Positions 54,030 through 63,738 are shown, counted from the first letter of the stretch. The stretch: 64,000 nucleotides of DNA from Bifidobacterium scardovii JCM 12489 = DSM 13734 (GCF_001042635.1 NZ_AP012331.1:1-64000); one strand, 5' to 3'. The notes: generated by a model not told the origin, from the sequence alone. Numbers and translations: made by a program.

Positions 54030-54713
54030 TCAGAAGCTCAGCACCTCGACCTTGCCGTTGCTGAGCTGGTAGCGTGCGCCGACGATCATCAGGCGGTCGT
54101 GGGCCAGGGCGTTCTGGATCACTTCCGAACGGGAGACCAGATCCTCGATGGTGTGTGCGACATGCACCCGCTCGATGTCCGCCGGGTCGTCGACCTCGGC
54201 CTCGCGCGCCTGCCAGATCGACATGCCGACCGAGCGCAGGATGATCGACTCGGATTCGGCGATGCGTTCGTCGAGATCGTCCATCGCGTCGGCCGCCTCC
54301 AGCGAGCTGGCGGGATCGGTGGTGGCCGCGTCGATCATCGAGTCGAGTTCGTGCGTCGCCAGATCGATCGCGCCGCATCCCTCATGGCCCATCACGATCA
54401 ACAGGCTGACGTGAAGTGAGTCGACGGCATATTCCAGCGAGGCGAGCACCGCGTCGTCGATGACCTGCCCGGCCGTGCGAATCGTGAACAGGTCGCCCAG
54501 ACCGGCGTCGAAGACGATTTCGGGAGGGACGCGCGAATCGGAGCACGACAGCACCGCGGCGTCCGGATTCTGCCGGTCGATCAGCGATTCGCGGGTCTGC
54601 GGGTCCTGCCACGGATGCTCGTTCTTGCCTTCGGCGAAACGGCGATTGCCCGCCAGCAGACGGCTCCATGTCGCGTTCGCCGTCGATTCCTTCTCGAAGT
54701 CCGCCTGTGCCAT
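54030..54713 (-). CDS. Beta-carbonic anhydrase
   Basis: A 227-residue zinc enzyme that interconverts CO2 and bicarbonate. The metal ligands and active-site dyad lie in VLSCSDSRVPPE and VMGHEGCGAI, as in beta-class enzymes. ATG 54713 has CGGAGG upstream. It is cytoplasmic; bicarbonate it makes would serve PEP carboxylase (ppc is in this window) and other carboxylases. It is divergent from ahpC. Confidence 0.93.
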   Translation of the reverse strand: MAQADFEKESTANATWSRLLAGNRRFAEGKNEHPWQDPQTRESLIDRQNPDAAVLSCSDSRVPPEIVFDAGLGDLFTIRTAGQVIDDAVLASLEYAVDSLHVSLLIVMGHEGCGAIDLATHELDSMIDAATTDPASSLEAADAMDDLDERIAESESIILRSVGMSIWQAREAEVDDPADIERVHVAHTIEDLVSRSEVIQNALAHDRLMIVGARYQLSNGKVEVLSF

Positions 54714-54975
54714 GAAAACCTCCGTTGTCAGCTGACTGCTGACTTCCATACTAGCGGGGTGAATCGGCGTAGCAGTCACGGGGATGGATCGCTTACTCAG
54801 CTCTAAGCGTAATGAGAGCGTTCACTGCGGTGCGACGTGCGCTTGTGGATGGACGCCGCGCCTACGCGCGCAAGGGTTTGGCATCGGTGTGACGAGTCTC
54901 ATACGCGGGCCGGCCCGCGGCGCGGCCGATGTCGTTACGATGAGAAAGTAACCCAGAGGAATCCCGAAAGGAACG

Positions 54976-55542
54976 ATGATGACTCTTCTGCAGCACGAAT
55001 TGACCGATTTCAAGGTGCAGGCCTTCCAGAACAACGCCTTCCGCGAGGTGACCAAGAGCGATGTGCTCGGCCACTGGTCCGTGTTCTTCTTCTACCCCGC
55101 CGATTTCACCTTCGTGTGCCCGACTGAGCTCGAGGACCTTGCCGACAAGTACGAGGACTTCAAGAAGATCGGCTGCGAGATCTACTCCGTCTCCTGCGAC
55201 ACCCACTTCGTGCACAAGGCCTGGCACGACGCCAACGAGAAGATCGCTAAGATCCAGTACCCGATGCTGGCCGATCCGACCGCACTGCTCGCCAAGGATC
55301 TTGACACCTACAACGAGGCCGATGGCGTGGCCGAGCGCGGCGACTTCATCGTGAACCCCGAAGGCAAGGTCGTGGCCTACGAGGTCATCTCCTCCAACGT
55401 CGGCCGCAACGCCGACGAGCTGCTGCGCCGCGTGCAGGCCTCCCAGTTCGTCTACGAGCACGGCGATCAGGTGTGCCCGGCCAAGTGGACCCCGGGCGAG
55501 GAGACCATCGAGCCGAGCCTCGATCTGGTCGGCCAGCTGTGA
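54976..55542 (+). CDS. ahpC: Alkyl hydroperoxide reductase subunit C (peroxiredoxin)
   Basis: A 188-residue typical 2-Cys peroxiredoxin. The peroxidatic cysteine is Cys48 in FTFVCPTE, the resolving cysteine Cys167 in QVCPAKW, and the GGLG/YF-type C-terminus is replaced by DLVGQL. It reduces H2O2 and organic peroxides. It is followed at 55711 by a flavoprotein with thioredoxin-reductase and AhpF-like domains that should recycle it. AAAGGA precedes ATG 54976; ATG 54979 is also possible. Confidence 0.95.
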   Translation: MMTLLQHELTDFKVQAFQNNAFREVTKSDVLGHWSVFFFYPADFTFVCPTELEDLADKYEDFKKIGCEIYSVSCDTHFVHKAWHDANEKIAKIQYPMLADPTALLAKDLDTYNEADGVAERGDFIVNPEGKVVAYEVISSNVGRNADELLRRVQASQFVYEHGDQVCPAKWTPGEETIEPSLDLVGQL

Positions 55543-55566
55543 TTGGCGTTTGACGGACGGTACCTT

Positions 55567-55688
55567 GGCTCCCCTCTATGAGGGGAGCTGTCGAACGGAG
55601 TGAGACTGAGGGGAGCCCAGCGAATTGATTGACTCGCGATACTCCCCTCAGTCGCTTTCGGCGACAGCTCCCCTCAGGGAGGGGAGCC
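55567..55688. repeat. Dispersed palindromic intergenic repeat, copy E (double)
   Basis: Two inverted halves: GGCTCCCCTCTATGAGGGGAGC with ACTGAGGGGAGCC, and CTCCCCTCAGTCGCTTTCGGCG with GCTCCCCTCAGGGAGGGGAGCC. It lies between ahpC and the reductase gene and could form a large hairpin in their common transcript. Confidence 0.82.
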
Positions 55689-55710
55689 TCTGTATATGCA
55701 AGGAGTTTCT

Positions 55711-57624
55711 ATGACCCAGACCAACAATGACCTGTATGACGTCGTCGTCATCGGCGGCGGTCCGGCGGGGCTCACCGCGGGCCTGTACCTGGCCCGTGCG
55801 CGCTACCGCGTGCTGATTCTCGAGAAGGATGATTTCGGCGGGCAGATCACCATCACCAACGAGGTCGTCAACTACCCCGGCGTGGGTCGCACCTCGGGGC
55901 GCGCGCTCACGCAGACCATGCGCCAGCAGGCCAAGGACTTCGGCGCCGAATTCCTGTCCGCCGAAGCGACCGGTCTCGATGTCGAAGGCGACATCAAAAC
56001 CGTGCACACCTCGCGAGGCGACCTCAAGACCTTCGGCATTCTCATCGCTACCGGCGCCAGCCCGCGCAAACTGGGCTTCGAGGGCGAGGCCGAGTACGCC
56101 GGCCGCGGCGTGGCCTATTGCGCCACCTGCGACGGCGAATTCTTCACCGGCAAGGAGGTGCTGGTGATCGGCGGCGGATTCGCCGCGGCCGAGGAATCGG
56201 TGTTCCTGACCAAGTACGCCTCCAAGGTCACGCTGCTCGTGCGCGAGGAGGACTTCACCTGCGACGCCGCCGTGGCGGCCGAAGCCAAGAACAATCCCAA
56301 GATCGACGTGCGCTATCGGGTCGAGCTCAAGGGCGTCACCGCCGGGCAAGGCGGCCTGCGCGAGGCCTCGATCCTGAACCTGGCCACGGGTCAAACCGAA
56401 ACGTGGAAGCCGGCCGACGCCGGTACCTTCGGCGTCTTCGTATTCGCCGGCTACGTGCCCGCCACCGATCTGGTGCGTGGGGTGGTGGAGCTGGATGACC
56501 ACGGCTACGTGGTTACGCACGGCTATCTCGAAACCTCGGTGCCGGGTGTGTACGCGGCCGGCGATCTGCGCGTGAAGAACCTGCGCCAGGTGGTCACCGC
56601 CACGGCCGACGGCGCGATCGCCGCCGTGGAACTGGAGCGCTACGCCAAGCAGCTGAGCGAGAAAACCGGATTGGTGCCGCCGCGCCCGACCGCCTCCGCC
56701 TACGAGGAGTCCGAGGCCGCCGCTGCCGCGAACTCAGCCGCCTCGGCCGCCGGTACTACTCCCGCCCCGGCTCCCGTCAAGCGCAGCGCCGATGCCGCGG
56801 CCGCGGCCGGCGCCGCCAAGAAGCCCGGCGAGCTGTTCTCCGCCGCCATCAAGCAGCAGCTTGGCGTGGTGTTCGGCCGCATGACCCAGCCTGTCACACT
56901 GGCCCTCGAGTTGGACGATACGCCGCTTTCGGCGGAATTGCAGGGATTCATCGGCGAAATGGTCGCCCTGTCCAATGGCAAGCTGAACTCGGTCGCGGTC
57001 GATGCCGCGGGGCTGATCACGGCCGTGGACGGCTCCGATGCGCCGACTTCGCTGGTGGTCGGCGAGCCGCTGGCGGTCGTTTTGTCGGATGGCACCGAGC
57101 TACCCACTTATGGTTCGCTGGATGATTCCGGCCGTGCCGAATTCGATGTCGCCGGCGTCCTGCCGGTCGCGCGCCCGGCCGTGCGCATCTGCGTGCCCGG
57201 TGAGGATGGGTCGGCCGGTGCCGGCAAGCTGGTCTTCACCGGACTCGCCTTCCACGGCGTGCCCTCCGGCCATGAGTTCAACTCCTTCGTGCTCGGCCTG
57301 TATAACGCGGCCGGCCCCGGTCAGCCGCTGGACGACGATCTGTCGGCTCGGGCGAAGGCCATCACGGACCCGCTGAACATCATGATCCTCGTCTCGCTCA
57401 CCTGCACGATGTGCCCGGAGACCGTGCTCGCCTCCCAGCGCATCGCCTCCCTGAGCCCGGCCGTGCGCGCCGAAGCCTACGACGTCTCGCATTTCCCCGA
57501 ACTCAAGGACCAGTACGGCGCGATGAGCGTGCCGTGCATCGTCGTCACGCACGCCGACGGCACCCAGCAGGTCGAATTCGGCAAGAAGAGCATCCCTCAG
57601 ATGCTCACGCTGATCGGCGCGTAA
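55711..57624 (+). CDS. Thioredoxin reductase fused to a C-terminal AhpF-like redox domain
   Basis: A 637-residue flavoprotein. Residues 1-320 form a thioredoxin-reductase unit with the FAD motif VIGGGPAGLTAGLYLARA, the redox pair CATC (Cys137, Cys140) and a NADPH-binding VIGGGFAAAEE. An Ala-rich linker follows (about 335-375). The C-terminal 250 residues resemble the AhpF N-terminal domain (two thioredoxin folds), with CTMC at Cys565/Cys568. AhpF has these parts in the opposite order. ATG 55711 follows AAGGAG. With ahpC upstream it is the probable NAD(P)H-dependent peroxide-reducing system. Confidence 0.92.
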   Translation: MTQTNNDLYDVVVIGGGPAGLTAGLYLARARYRVLILEKDDFGGQITITNEVVNYPGVGRTSGRALTQTMRQQAKDFGAEFLSAEATGLDVEGDIKTVHTSRGDLKTFGILIATGASPRKLGFEGEAEYAGRGVAYCATCDGEFFTGKEVLVIGGGFAAAEESVFLTKYASKVTLLVREEDFTCDAAVAAEAKNNPKIDVRYRVELKGVTAGQGGLREASILNLATGQTETWKPADAGTFGVFVFAGYVPATDLVRGVVELDDHGYVVTHGYLETSVPGVYAAGDLRVKNLRQVVTATADGAIAAVELERYAKQLSEKTGLVPPRPTASAYEESEAAAAANSAASAAGTTPAPAPVKRSADAAAAAGAAKKPGELFSAAIKQQLGVVFGRMTQPVTLALELDDTPLSAELQGFIGEMVALSNGKLNSVAVDAAGLITAVDGSDAPTSLVVGEPLAVVLSDGTELPTYGSLDDSGRAEFDVAGVLPVARPAVRICVPGEDGSAGAGKLVFTGLAFHGVPSGHEFNSFVLGLYNAAGPGQPLDDDLSARAKAITDPLNIMILVSLTCTMCPETVLASQRIASLSPAVRAEAYDVSHFPELKDQYGAMSVPCIVVTHADGTQQVEFGKKSIPQMLTLIGA

Positions 57625-57656
57625 GCGTCTGATCGCCAGCAGTACTCAATAGCAAA

Positions 57657-57719
57657 ACAACGATTCTGCCGCGATCTCCCATATTTTCCAATATGTTCTA
57701 GTCGCTGCAGAATCGTTGT
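57657..57719. terminator. Inverted repeat between convergent genes (terminator candidate)
   Basis: Arms ACAACGATTCTGC (57657-57669) and GCAGAATCGTTGT (57707-57719), 13 bp perfect, with a 37-base loop. It lies between the reductase gene and the rhuM remnant, which converge. Confidence 0.6.
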
Positions 57720-57722
57720 CTG

Positions 57723-58753
57723 CTAGCGTTTATGCTGAACCTCCTGTACAAAGAGGTCGAAATCCGAAAGCTGAGCGTCATTAAACTTGCGGAATTCCGC
57801 CACTGCTTTGGCATCTGCCTGTTTCTTGCTTATGTTGCCTCGTCCTTGTAGTGACTGACCACCGGTGAACAGTATGTATTGATTGCAGAGTTCGGCACAC
57901 TGTGCCATCGTAGTGGTCTGATGATTACGTACGCGTAGCTCCACGGCATCCAAGAACCCGGAGACTAACTGGTTCAGATGGCTGAGCTCGTCTTCATTGA
58001 GATAGTTTTTAGCTATGGTCACATCCGAGGAGTGGATTCTGCTTTCTGGCGCCCCTTTCCATGTCATCAAGCCCATATGCGGTTTTCGGCATCGACTCGT
58101 TCGTCAATAATTTCCGCTGCGGTGCGACCGCTGACAGCGTAGTGGAACCGATTCTGTACATTGGCGAAGAAGTCTCGTGCTTCTTGGCTTTTTGAGTCAT
58201 AGTCCACACTGATGTCCTGAAACAGATCTGTGTTTTTTTGATAAAAACGGCGTTCGCTCGCGCGGATGTCACGGATGCGGCTTAACAGCTCATCAAAATA
58301 ATCTTTGCCGAACGGGCGACCGTTCTTGAGCATATCGTCATTAAGCACAAATCCTTTAATGATGTATTCACGTAGGGTTTGTGTGGCCCACTGGCGAAAA
58401 CGGGTCGCCTTTATGCTATTGACGCGATATCCTACGGCGATAATGACATCGAGATTGTAGAACGTGACTGTGCGAGAAACCTGTCGAGTGCCCTCTCGCC
58501 GAACTATTAAAGAATCTTGAATAGTTCGTTCTCGCTCCAATTCGCCTGATTCGTAAATGCCTTGTAAGTGGTATGAAATATTGGGCACGGTAACGTCGAA
58601 TAGTTCCGCCATTGCCTTCTGCGTCAGCCAGAATGTCTCATCTTTGTACCGCACTTGAACTGGCACATTGTGTCCATCAGCTTGGAACAGGATGACAGGC
58701 GTCCCAGTCGAGTCTTCGGCTGGTATGTTGTTTTCGTCATTGATGGTGCCCAT
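57723..58753 (-). pseudogene. RhuM-family protein broken by a one-base frameshift
   Basis: A virulence-associated RhuM-family gene of unknown function. From ATG 58753 (GGAAGGAG nine bases upstream) the first frame reads up to a stop at 58067. The last 118 residues (MGLMTWKGAPESRIHSSDVT onwards) continue in another frame from 58076 to the stop at 57723. Adding one A in the four-A run (T-run 58083-58086 on the plus strand) restores ...DAEKPHMGLMTWKGAP, the family's usual reading, and a protein of about 343 residues. The N-terminal half has the family's FWLTQKAMAELFDV segment. It overlaps the upstream helix-turn-helix gene. Confidence 0.85.
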
Positions 58754-59033
58754 TCCGATCATCTCCTTCCGAGAAAAAAGTTGTCTCGTGTTCCAGTTCG
58801 CGGAGCACATCGGCAGGGTCTTTGTTGAAGAATCGGCATAGCAGCATGAATTCCAACAGCGTTGGCGTACCATTTTTCTGCCGGAATATGTCCATAATGC
58901 GGCTGTGCGTCATGCCGGTATCGGCGCCGATGCGCCGATATGACGGCGTCTTGTCAGACGTATTCCGCAACTGTGTGAAATACTCCGCCATTGCCTGTTC
59001 GAGATCGCTCCACTGCCTACCTTTGATCGCCAT
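58737..59033 (-). CDS. Small helix-turn-helix (XRE-like) protein paired with rhuM
   Basis: A 98-residue protein with a likely XRE-type helix-turn-helix: SYRRIGADTGMTHSRIMDIF (about residues 31-50), then LLEFMLLCRFFNKDPADVL. Its stop overlaps the rhuM start by 17 bp, so the two genes are translationally coupled. No ribosome site precedes ATG 59031-59033, so the start is uncertain or the mRNA leaderless; ATG at residue 15 is an alternative. It may regulate the pair, like the antitoxin of a toxin-antitoxin module, but that is inference. Confidence 0.72.
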   Translation of the reverse strand: MAIKGRQWSDLEQAMAEYFTQLRNTSDKTPSYRRIGADTGMTHSRIMDIFRQKNGTPTLLEFMLLCRFFNKDPADVLRELEHETTFFSEGDDRNGHHQ

Positions 59034-59168
59034 AACAATACGATATCAAAATGTATGAATATTCATCCAATGCTAGGTGTCGGGGCGTGATTACAAATAG
59101 TCGATAATACGGCAAATGCGGGTGAGGATTCTCACCCGCTTTGTGCTGGTATTACGACAGGCTTGGCC

Positions 59169-60449
59169 TCAGGCCCTGACGGCCTTCGTACCGTTCTTAT
59201 CGCCTAGGTACTTGACCAGGCTGATGCTGATCAGAGCCACGGCGAACAGGCTGGTGAACACCGGGATGAGCGCGGCGTAGCGGTGGGCCTGATCGGGCGC
59301 GTGGGTGACCACGAACGAGGCCAGCTGGTTGCCGGACAGACCGGCGAACGCCCAGGCGCTCAGCGTCAGGCCGTGCGTGGTGGAGACGGTCTTGGTGCCG
59401 AAGTGTTGGTCAAGCAGCACGGGCAGCGTCGAGAAGCCGCCGCCGTAACCCGCGTTGACGAGGAACAGCAGGGTCAGCACAGCCCACAGCAGGGCGTTGT
59501 TGAGACTGTTGGTGAAGATCTGCAGCAGACACACGGCGATCGACATGATGAAGATCACCTGATAGACGGTCTCGCGGCGCTTCAAGTGGTCGGAGAGCGT
59601 GGAGAAGCCCACGCGGCCGGCCGTGTTGAACACGGAGTCCACGGCGAGCACCAGCCCGATGATGCCGGCGATGGCTGCGGCGAACTTGGCGGGGCTCAGG
59701 CCGGCATACTGCGGGAAGGCCTCGAGCACATCGTGAAGGATGTCCTTCTCCTGGCTGATAAGGGCCAGGCCGCAGGTGATGTTGATGTAGAAGGCGATCC
59801 AGATGCCCCAGAACACGGGTTTCCTGAGGATCGTATTGCGGCTGACGTGCGAGGTCGCGGGATCGTAGACCCAACCGGCCGGGCGCCTGATGAGCAGGAA
59901 TCCGACGAACATCATCACCGCGTAGACCGCGGCGAGGATGAAGAACATGCTGACCAGACCAACCGTGCCGATGAGATATTCCATCAGCGGGCTGGCGATG
60001 GCCTTGGCCAGGCCGAAACCGGCGACGGCGATGCCGGTGGCGAGGCCTTTGTTATCGGCGAACCAGAGCATCAGGTTCTTGACGGGGGTCAAGTAGCCGA
60101 CGCCCAGGCCGACACCCATGATCGCGCCGTAGCAGATGAACACACCCGGCAGGAAGGTCAGGGCGATGCTCGCGCCCGTGCCGGCGAAGCCGACCACGAA
60201 GCAGACCATGGAGACGAGTGCGGATTTCTTGATGTTCTTTTCCACCATCGGCCCGGCGAACGCGGCGGACATGCCGAGGAAGAAGATGGCGAGCGAAAAG
60301 CCCCATTCCACGGAAGTGGGGCTGGCGTGGAGGCGATCGGCGATAAGCTGCTTGAACACGCTCCAGCAATAGACGGTACCGATCGGGATATGAATTAGCA
60401 GTGCGGGGATGATTGCGCTGGTCCAACGATTCTCGGTAAACCTTGCCAT
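59169..60449 (-). CDS. MFS transporter, OFA (oxalate/formate antiporter) family
   Basis: A 426-residue major facilitator protein with about twelve membrane segments. The N-terminus ENRWTSAIIPALLIHIPIGTVYCWSVF is typical of the OFA family. The substrate is probably an anion such as formate, oxalate or a similar monocarboxylate, but this is not proven for actinobacterial members. ATG 60449 is chosen at MARFTENRW; AAAGGA lies 11 bases upstream. The gene stands alone, downstream of the ppc terminators. Confidence 0.88.
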   Translation of the reverse strand: MARFTENRWTSAIIPALLIHIPIGTVYCWSVFKQLIADRLHASPTSVEWGFSLAIFFLGMSAAFAGPMVEKNIKKSALVSMVCFVVGFAGTGASIALTFLPGVFICYGAIMGVGLGVGYLTPVKNLMLWFADNKGLATGIAVAGFGLAKAIASPLMEYLIGTVGLVSMFFILAAVYAVMMFVGFLLIRRPAGWVYDPATSHVSRNTILRKPVFWGIWIAFYINITCGLALISQEKDILHDVLEAFPQYAGLSPAKFAAAIAGIIGLVLAVDSVFNTAGRVGFSTLSDHLKRRETVYQVIFIMSIAVCLLQIFTNSLNNALLWAVLTLLFLVNAGYGGGFSTLPVLLDQHFGTKTVSTTHGLTLSAWAFAGLSGNQLASFVVTHAPDQAHRYAALIPVFTSLFAVALISISLVKYLGDKNGTKAVRA

Positions 60450-60978
60450 GCAGGCGGATCCTTTCGTAACTGGCGTACGATGACCTGCCGGCTTGCTCAA
60501 GAGATGCCGCGCCCGCATAAACGCACATCATGCGGCGTGCCCTGCGGGTTGTTCGGGACGCACGAATCGAATCAGATCGTGCGAACTGCGAACAATTCGC
60601 TGAACATCCTTGGTGTGCTTTTCATCGGCGCTGCTGGCTCTTGTCAACGCCGACAAGCAGTACTATAACGCCGATACGGCAGTGAATCGGCCGGTTTCTG
60701 CGGTTGAATGCTGTGAGATTATTCACATCGAAAACGGTTATAGGACGGTATCGATGTGAGTGATGGAGTGTGGAGGCAGGCACTGATAGTACGGGGCCTA
60801 ATGACATGGTCTGCGCCTTAGCGCAGACCCTAAGCCAGCAGTATTGATTCAGCATTGATTCGCCCGGTAATGAGAAAGCCTCCGCGGCGAAGCGGAGGCT
60901 TTCTCATTACCGGTGTTGTGGTGTCGGCGCGCAGGACTTTATGCACGCCGACACCACAACACCTTGATGCGGGGAAAA
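60450..60978. other. Intergenic region between ppc and the MFS gene
   Basis: 529 bp without a gene. It contains the two ppc hairpins (60864-60963). The rest (60450-60860) shows only short words such as CGAACTGCGAACAATTCG and is likely the MFS promoter region; no clear promoter was seen. Confidence 0.6.
60864..60963 (-). terminator. Two long adjacent hairpins, terminators of ppc
   Basis: Hairpin 1: 22-bp perfect stem 60864-60885 / 60892-60913 with a six-base loop. Hairpin 2: 18-bp perfect stem 60912-60929 / 60946-60963 with a 16-base loop. They share two bases. On the minus strand both lie just beyond the ppc stop; ACAACACC-rich arms replace the usual T-run. Confidence 0.75.
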
Positions 60979-63738
60979 TCAGCCCGTGTTCTGCAGGCCG
61001 GCGGCGACTCCCGAAACGGTGCAGAGAATCAGATAGATGAACTCGGCCTGTTGGCTCTGGCTGAGTTCTTCCTTGTCCACCTTCTTGCGCAGCGACTTGA
61101 GCGCGAGCACCTGGGTGACGGACAGCGCGTCGACATACGGCGAGCGGATGCGGATGGCCTGGCCGAGCACGTGGCGGTGCTGCAGCGGCCACTCGTCGCC
61201 GACGATCTTGAGCACCCACTCGGTGGTGAGCTCCATCTCGTCGAGCACCTTCTTGGCCAGTTCGTCGTCGTCGCCCAGCGCCAGGTACATCTTGGCGATA
61301 CGCTCGTCGGTCTTGGCCAGCGACATCTCGATGTTGTCGATGAACGTGGAGAACAGCGGCCATTCCTCGTACGCCTCACGCAGCGTATCCAGATCGCCGA
61401 ACTTCTCGCACGCGGTGCCCAGGCCGTACCATGCGGCCAGGTTGATGCGCGCCTGCGCCCACGAGAACACCCACGGGATCGTGCGCAGATCGTCGAGCGA
61501 CTTCGCGCCGAGGCCGCGCTTGGCCGGGCGGGATCCGATCGGCAGCAGGCCGACTTCGGTCAGCGGGGTCACGGTGGAGAACCACGGTGCGAAATCAGGC
61601 GTGTTGAGCAGATCGAGGAAGCGTTCGTGCGAGGCGTCGTCGAGCTCCTTGGTCATCTCCGCGTACTTCTCGGTCATCTCCGTGTTGGTCTTCTCGACGC
61701 TCGGAGCGGACTGCAGCAGCGTGGCCGCCGCCACCGACTCGACGTGGCGGATGGCCAGCACCGGGTTGCCGTAGCGGGCGAAGATCACCTCGCCCTGTTC
61801 GGTGAGCTTGAAGCGGCAGTTGACGGAGCCCTTCGGCTGGGCCAGCACCGCACGGTTCGCCGGGCCGCCGCCGCGGCCGACGGCGCCGCCGCGGCCATGG
61901 AACAGGGTCAGGTCGATGTTGTGCGACTCGGCCCAAGCGACGATGCGCGATTCGGCGGAATGCAGCGCCAGCGTGGCGGTGGTCGGGCCGGCGTCCTTCG
62001 ACGAATCGGAGTAGCCGAGCATGACCTCCATCCTGCCGCCGGTGTCCTTGAGGCGCGCCTGCACCTCGGGGATCTTGATGATCTCCTCGAGCACGTCCAC
62101 CGAGTTCTGCAGATCCTCGAGCTGCTCGAACAGCGGGATCACGTCGATGACCGGCACATCATGCGGATGGGCGAAGGCCAGGCGGTTCAGCTCGTACACG
62201 TCGCGCACGTTCTGCGCCGACTTGGTAAACGAGATGATGTAGCGGCGGGCGGCCTTGATGCCGTTGCGCTTCTGGATCGCGCCGAGCGCGCGGAACGTGT
62301 CGAGCACCTCGTGCGTCATCGGCTGCAGCGGGCCGCGTTCGCCGTGCAGGCCGTGCTCGCGGATGTCCTCCAGCGCGCGCGAATGCACGACGGAGTGCTG
62401 GCGGAACTCCATCTCGACCATGTGGAACCCGAAGGTCTCGGCCTGCCAGATGAGGTCCTGCAGCGGGCCGTATGCGGATCGGTGGGCGCCGGCGGCGGCC
62501 AGCGAACGCTGCACCACCTTGAGGTCGTCGATGAATTCCTGGCAGGAGTGGTACATCAGATCGGCGTCGCGCGTCACGGTGTAGTGCAGGCGATCGGCCA
62601 TCACCAGCATGACCGCGCGGTGCGTCTCCTTCGTGGAGATCAGCGCGGCCTTGTCGGTCAGACGCTCGCTCATCTCCTTCTGGTGGTTCCACAGGCTCTT
62701 GAGCTCGTCGCTGGCCGGCGTGGTGCCGGTCTCCATCGTCAGGTTCTTGCCGACGGTGCGGGTGGCCTCCTCCAGCGCCTCGATCACGTGATCGGAGAAC
62801 TTGCGGGCCACCTGGCGGCTCACCTTGGCGGTGACGTTCGGGTTGCCGTCGCGGTCGGAGCCGATCCAGCTGCCCGGGTGGAAGAACGCGGGGCACACCG
62901 GCTCGACGAGGCCTGCCTTGCTGCCCAGCATCCAGTCGTCGAAGCGGCGGTAGACGGTGGGGATCGTGTGGAACAGGGTGTTGTCGAAGATGTCGAGAAT
63001 CGTGTCCGCCTCTTCGACCGGGGTCGGCTTCTTCAGCGCGATCGGCGAGGTGCGGAACAGCGCGTCGATCTCGTTGTACAGGCGGCGCAGGTTCTCCTTC
63101 TTGTCGGAGCCGCCCAGGATCTTGTGGGCCTCCAGCAGTTCCGCGATGCGGCGGATCTTGCCTTCGACCGCCTTGCGGCGGGCCTCGGTGGGGTGCGCGG
63201 TGAACACGGGGTGGAACTCGAGCTTGTCGAGGAGCTCCTTGGCCTTGGCCGGGCCCATCTCGTTGATGAGCTGGTGGTAGGCGCCGGTCATTTCGTTGAC
63301 CGGATCCACGGCCTGGCTGTCGTCCACGTCGTTCTCGCGCTGGTGCAGCACGGCCACGCGGTAGTTCTCCTCGCTCAGGTTGGCGAGGTGGAAGTAGGTG
63401 GCGAACGCGCGCGCCAGCAGCTGGGCGTCGTGCAGCTTCATGTTGTCGATGGTCTCGACGGCCTTCGCAAGCCCGTTCTGATCCGGGTTCGGATCGTCCA
63501 TCACGTCTTCGAAGTGTTCGGCGCTGGCCTCGACCGCGTAGCCAAGCACGGTGTCGAAGGTGGACAGCAGCTTGGGATCGAACTCGCCCAGCACGTCGCG
63601 CAGAATATGCAGGCACAGATCCATGTCCTGCTTAAGGGAATCGGGAAGATCGCGCTCCTCGGGACCCTTGGTCCCCAAGCCCGACGCCACTATCGTGGCA
63701 TCGGCGGGCGTGATCTGCTGATCATCGGTATTTGTCAT
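60979..63738 (-). CDS. ppc: Phosphoenolpyruvate carboxylase
   Basis: A 919-residue enzyme that carboxylates PEP with bicarbonate to oxaloacetate, the anaplerotic step of bifidobacterial metabolism. Diagnostic blocks are the catalytic His in VFTAHPTEARR, SDSSKDAGP, the GRGGAVGRGGGP loop and the C-terminal NTG. ATG 63738 follows a perfect AAAGGAGG. Size fits bacterial ppc (about 880-950). The beta-carbonic anhydrase at 54030 could supply its bicarbonate. Confidence 0.97.
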   Translation of the reverse strand: MTNTDDQQITPADATIVASGLGTKGPEERDLPDSLKQDMDLCLHILRDVLGEFDPKLLSTFDTVLGYAVEASAEHFEDVMDDPNPDQNGLAKAVETIDNMKLHDAQLLARAFATYFHLANLSEENYRVAVLHQRENDVDDSQAVDPVNEMTGAYHQLINEMGPAKAKELLDKLEFHPVFTAHPTEARRKAVEGKIRRIAELLEAHKILGGSDKKENLRRLYNEIDALFRTSPIALKKPTPVEEADTILDIFDNTLFHTIPTVYRRFDDWMLGSKAGLVEPVCPAFFHPGSWIGSDRDGNPNVTAKVSRQVARKFSDHVIEALEEATRTVGKNLTMETGTTPASDELKSLWNHQKEMSERLTDKAALISTKETHRAVMLVMADRLHYTVTRDADLMYHSCQEFIDDLKVVQRSLAAAGAHRSAYGPLQDLIWQAETFGFHMVEMEFRQHSVVHSRALEDIREHGLHGERGPLQPMTHEVLDTFRALGAIQKRNGIKAARRYIISFTKSAQNVRDVYELNRLAFAHPHDVPVIDVIPLFEQLEDLQNSVDVLEEIIKIPEVQARLKDTGGRMEVMLGYSDSSKDAGPTTATLALHSAESRIVAWAESHNIDLTLFHGRGGAVGRGGGPANRAVLAQPKGSVNCRFKLTEQGEVIFARYGNPVLAIRHVESVAAATLLQSAPSVEKTNTEMTEKYAEMTKELDDASHERFLDLLNTPDFAPWFSTVTPLTEVGLLPIGSRPAKRGLGAKSLDDLRTIPWVFSWAQARINLAAWYGLGTACEKFGDLDTLREAYEEWPLFSTFIDNIEMSLAKTDERIAKMYLALGDDDELAKKVLDEMELTTEWVLKIVGDEWPLQHRHVLGQAIRIRSPYVDALSVTQVLALKSLRKKVDKEELSQSQQAEFIYLILCTVSGVAAGLQNTG

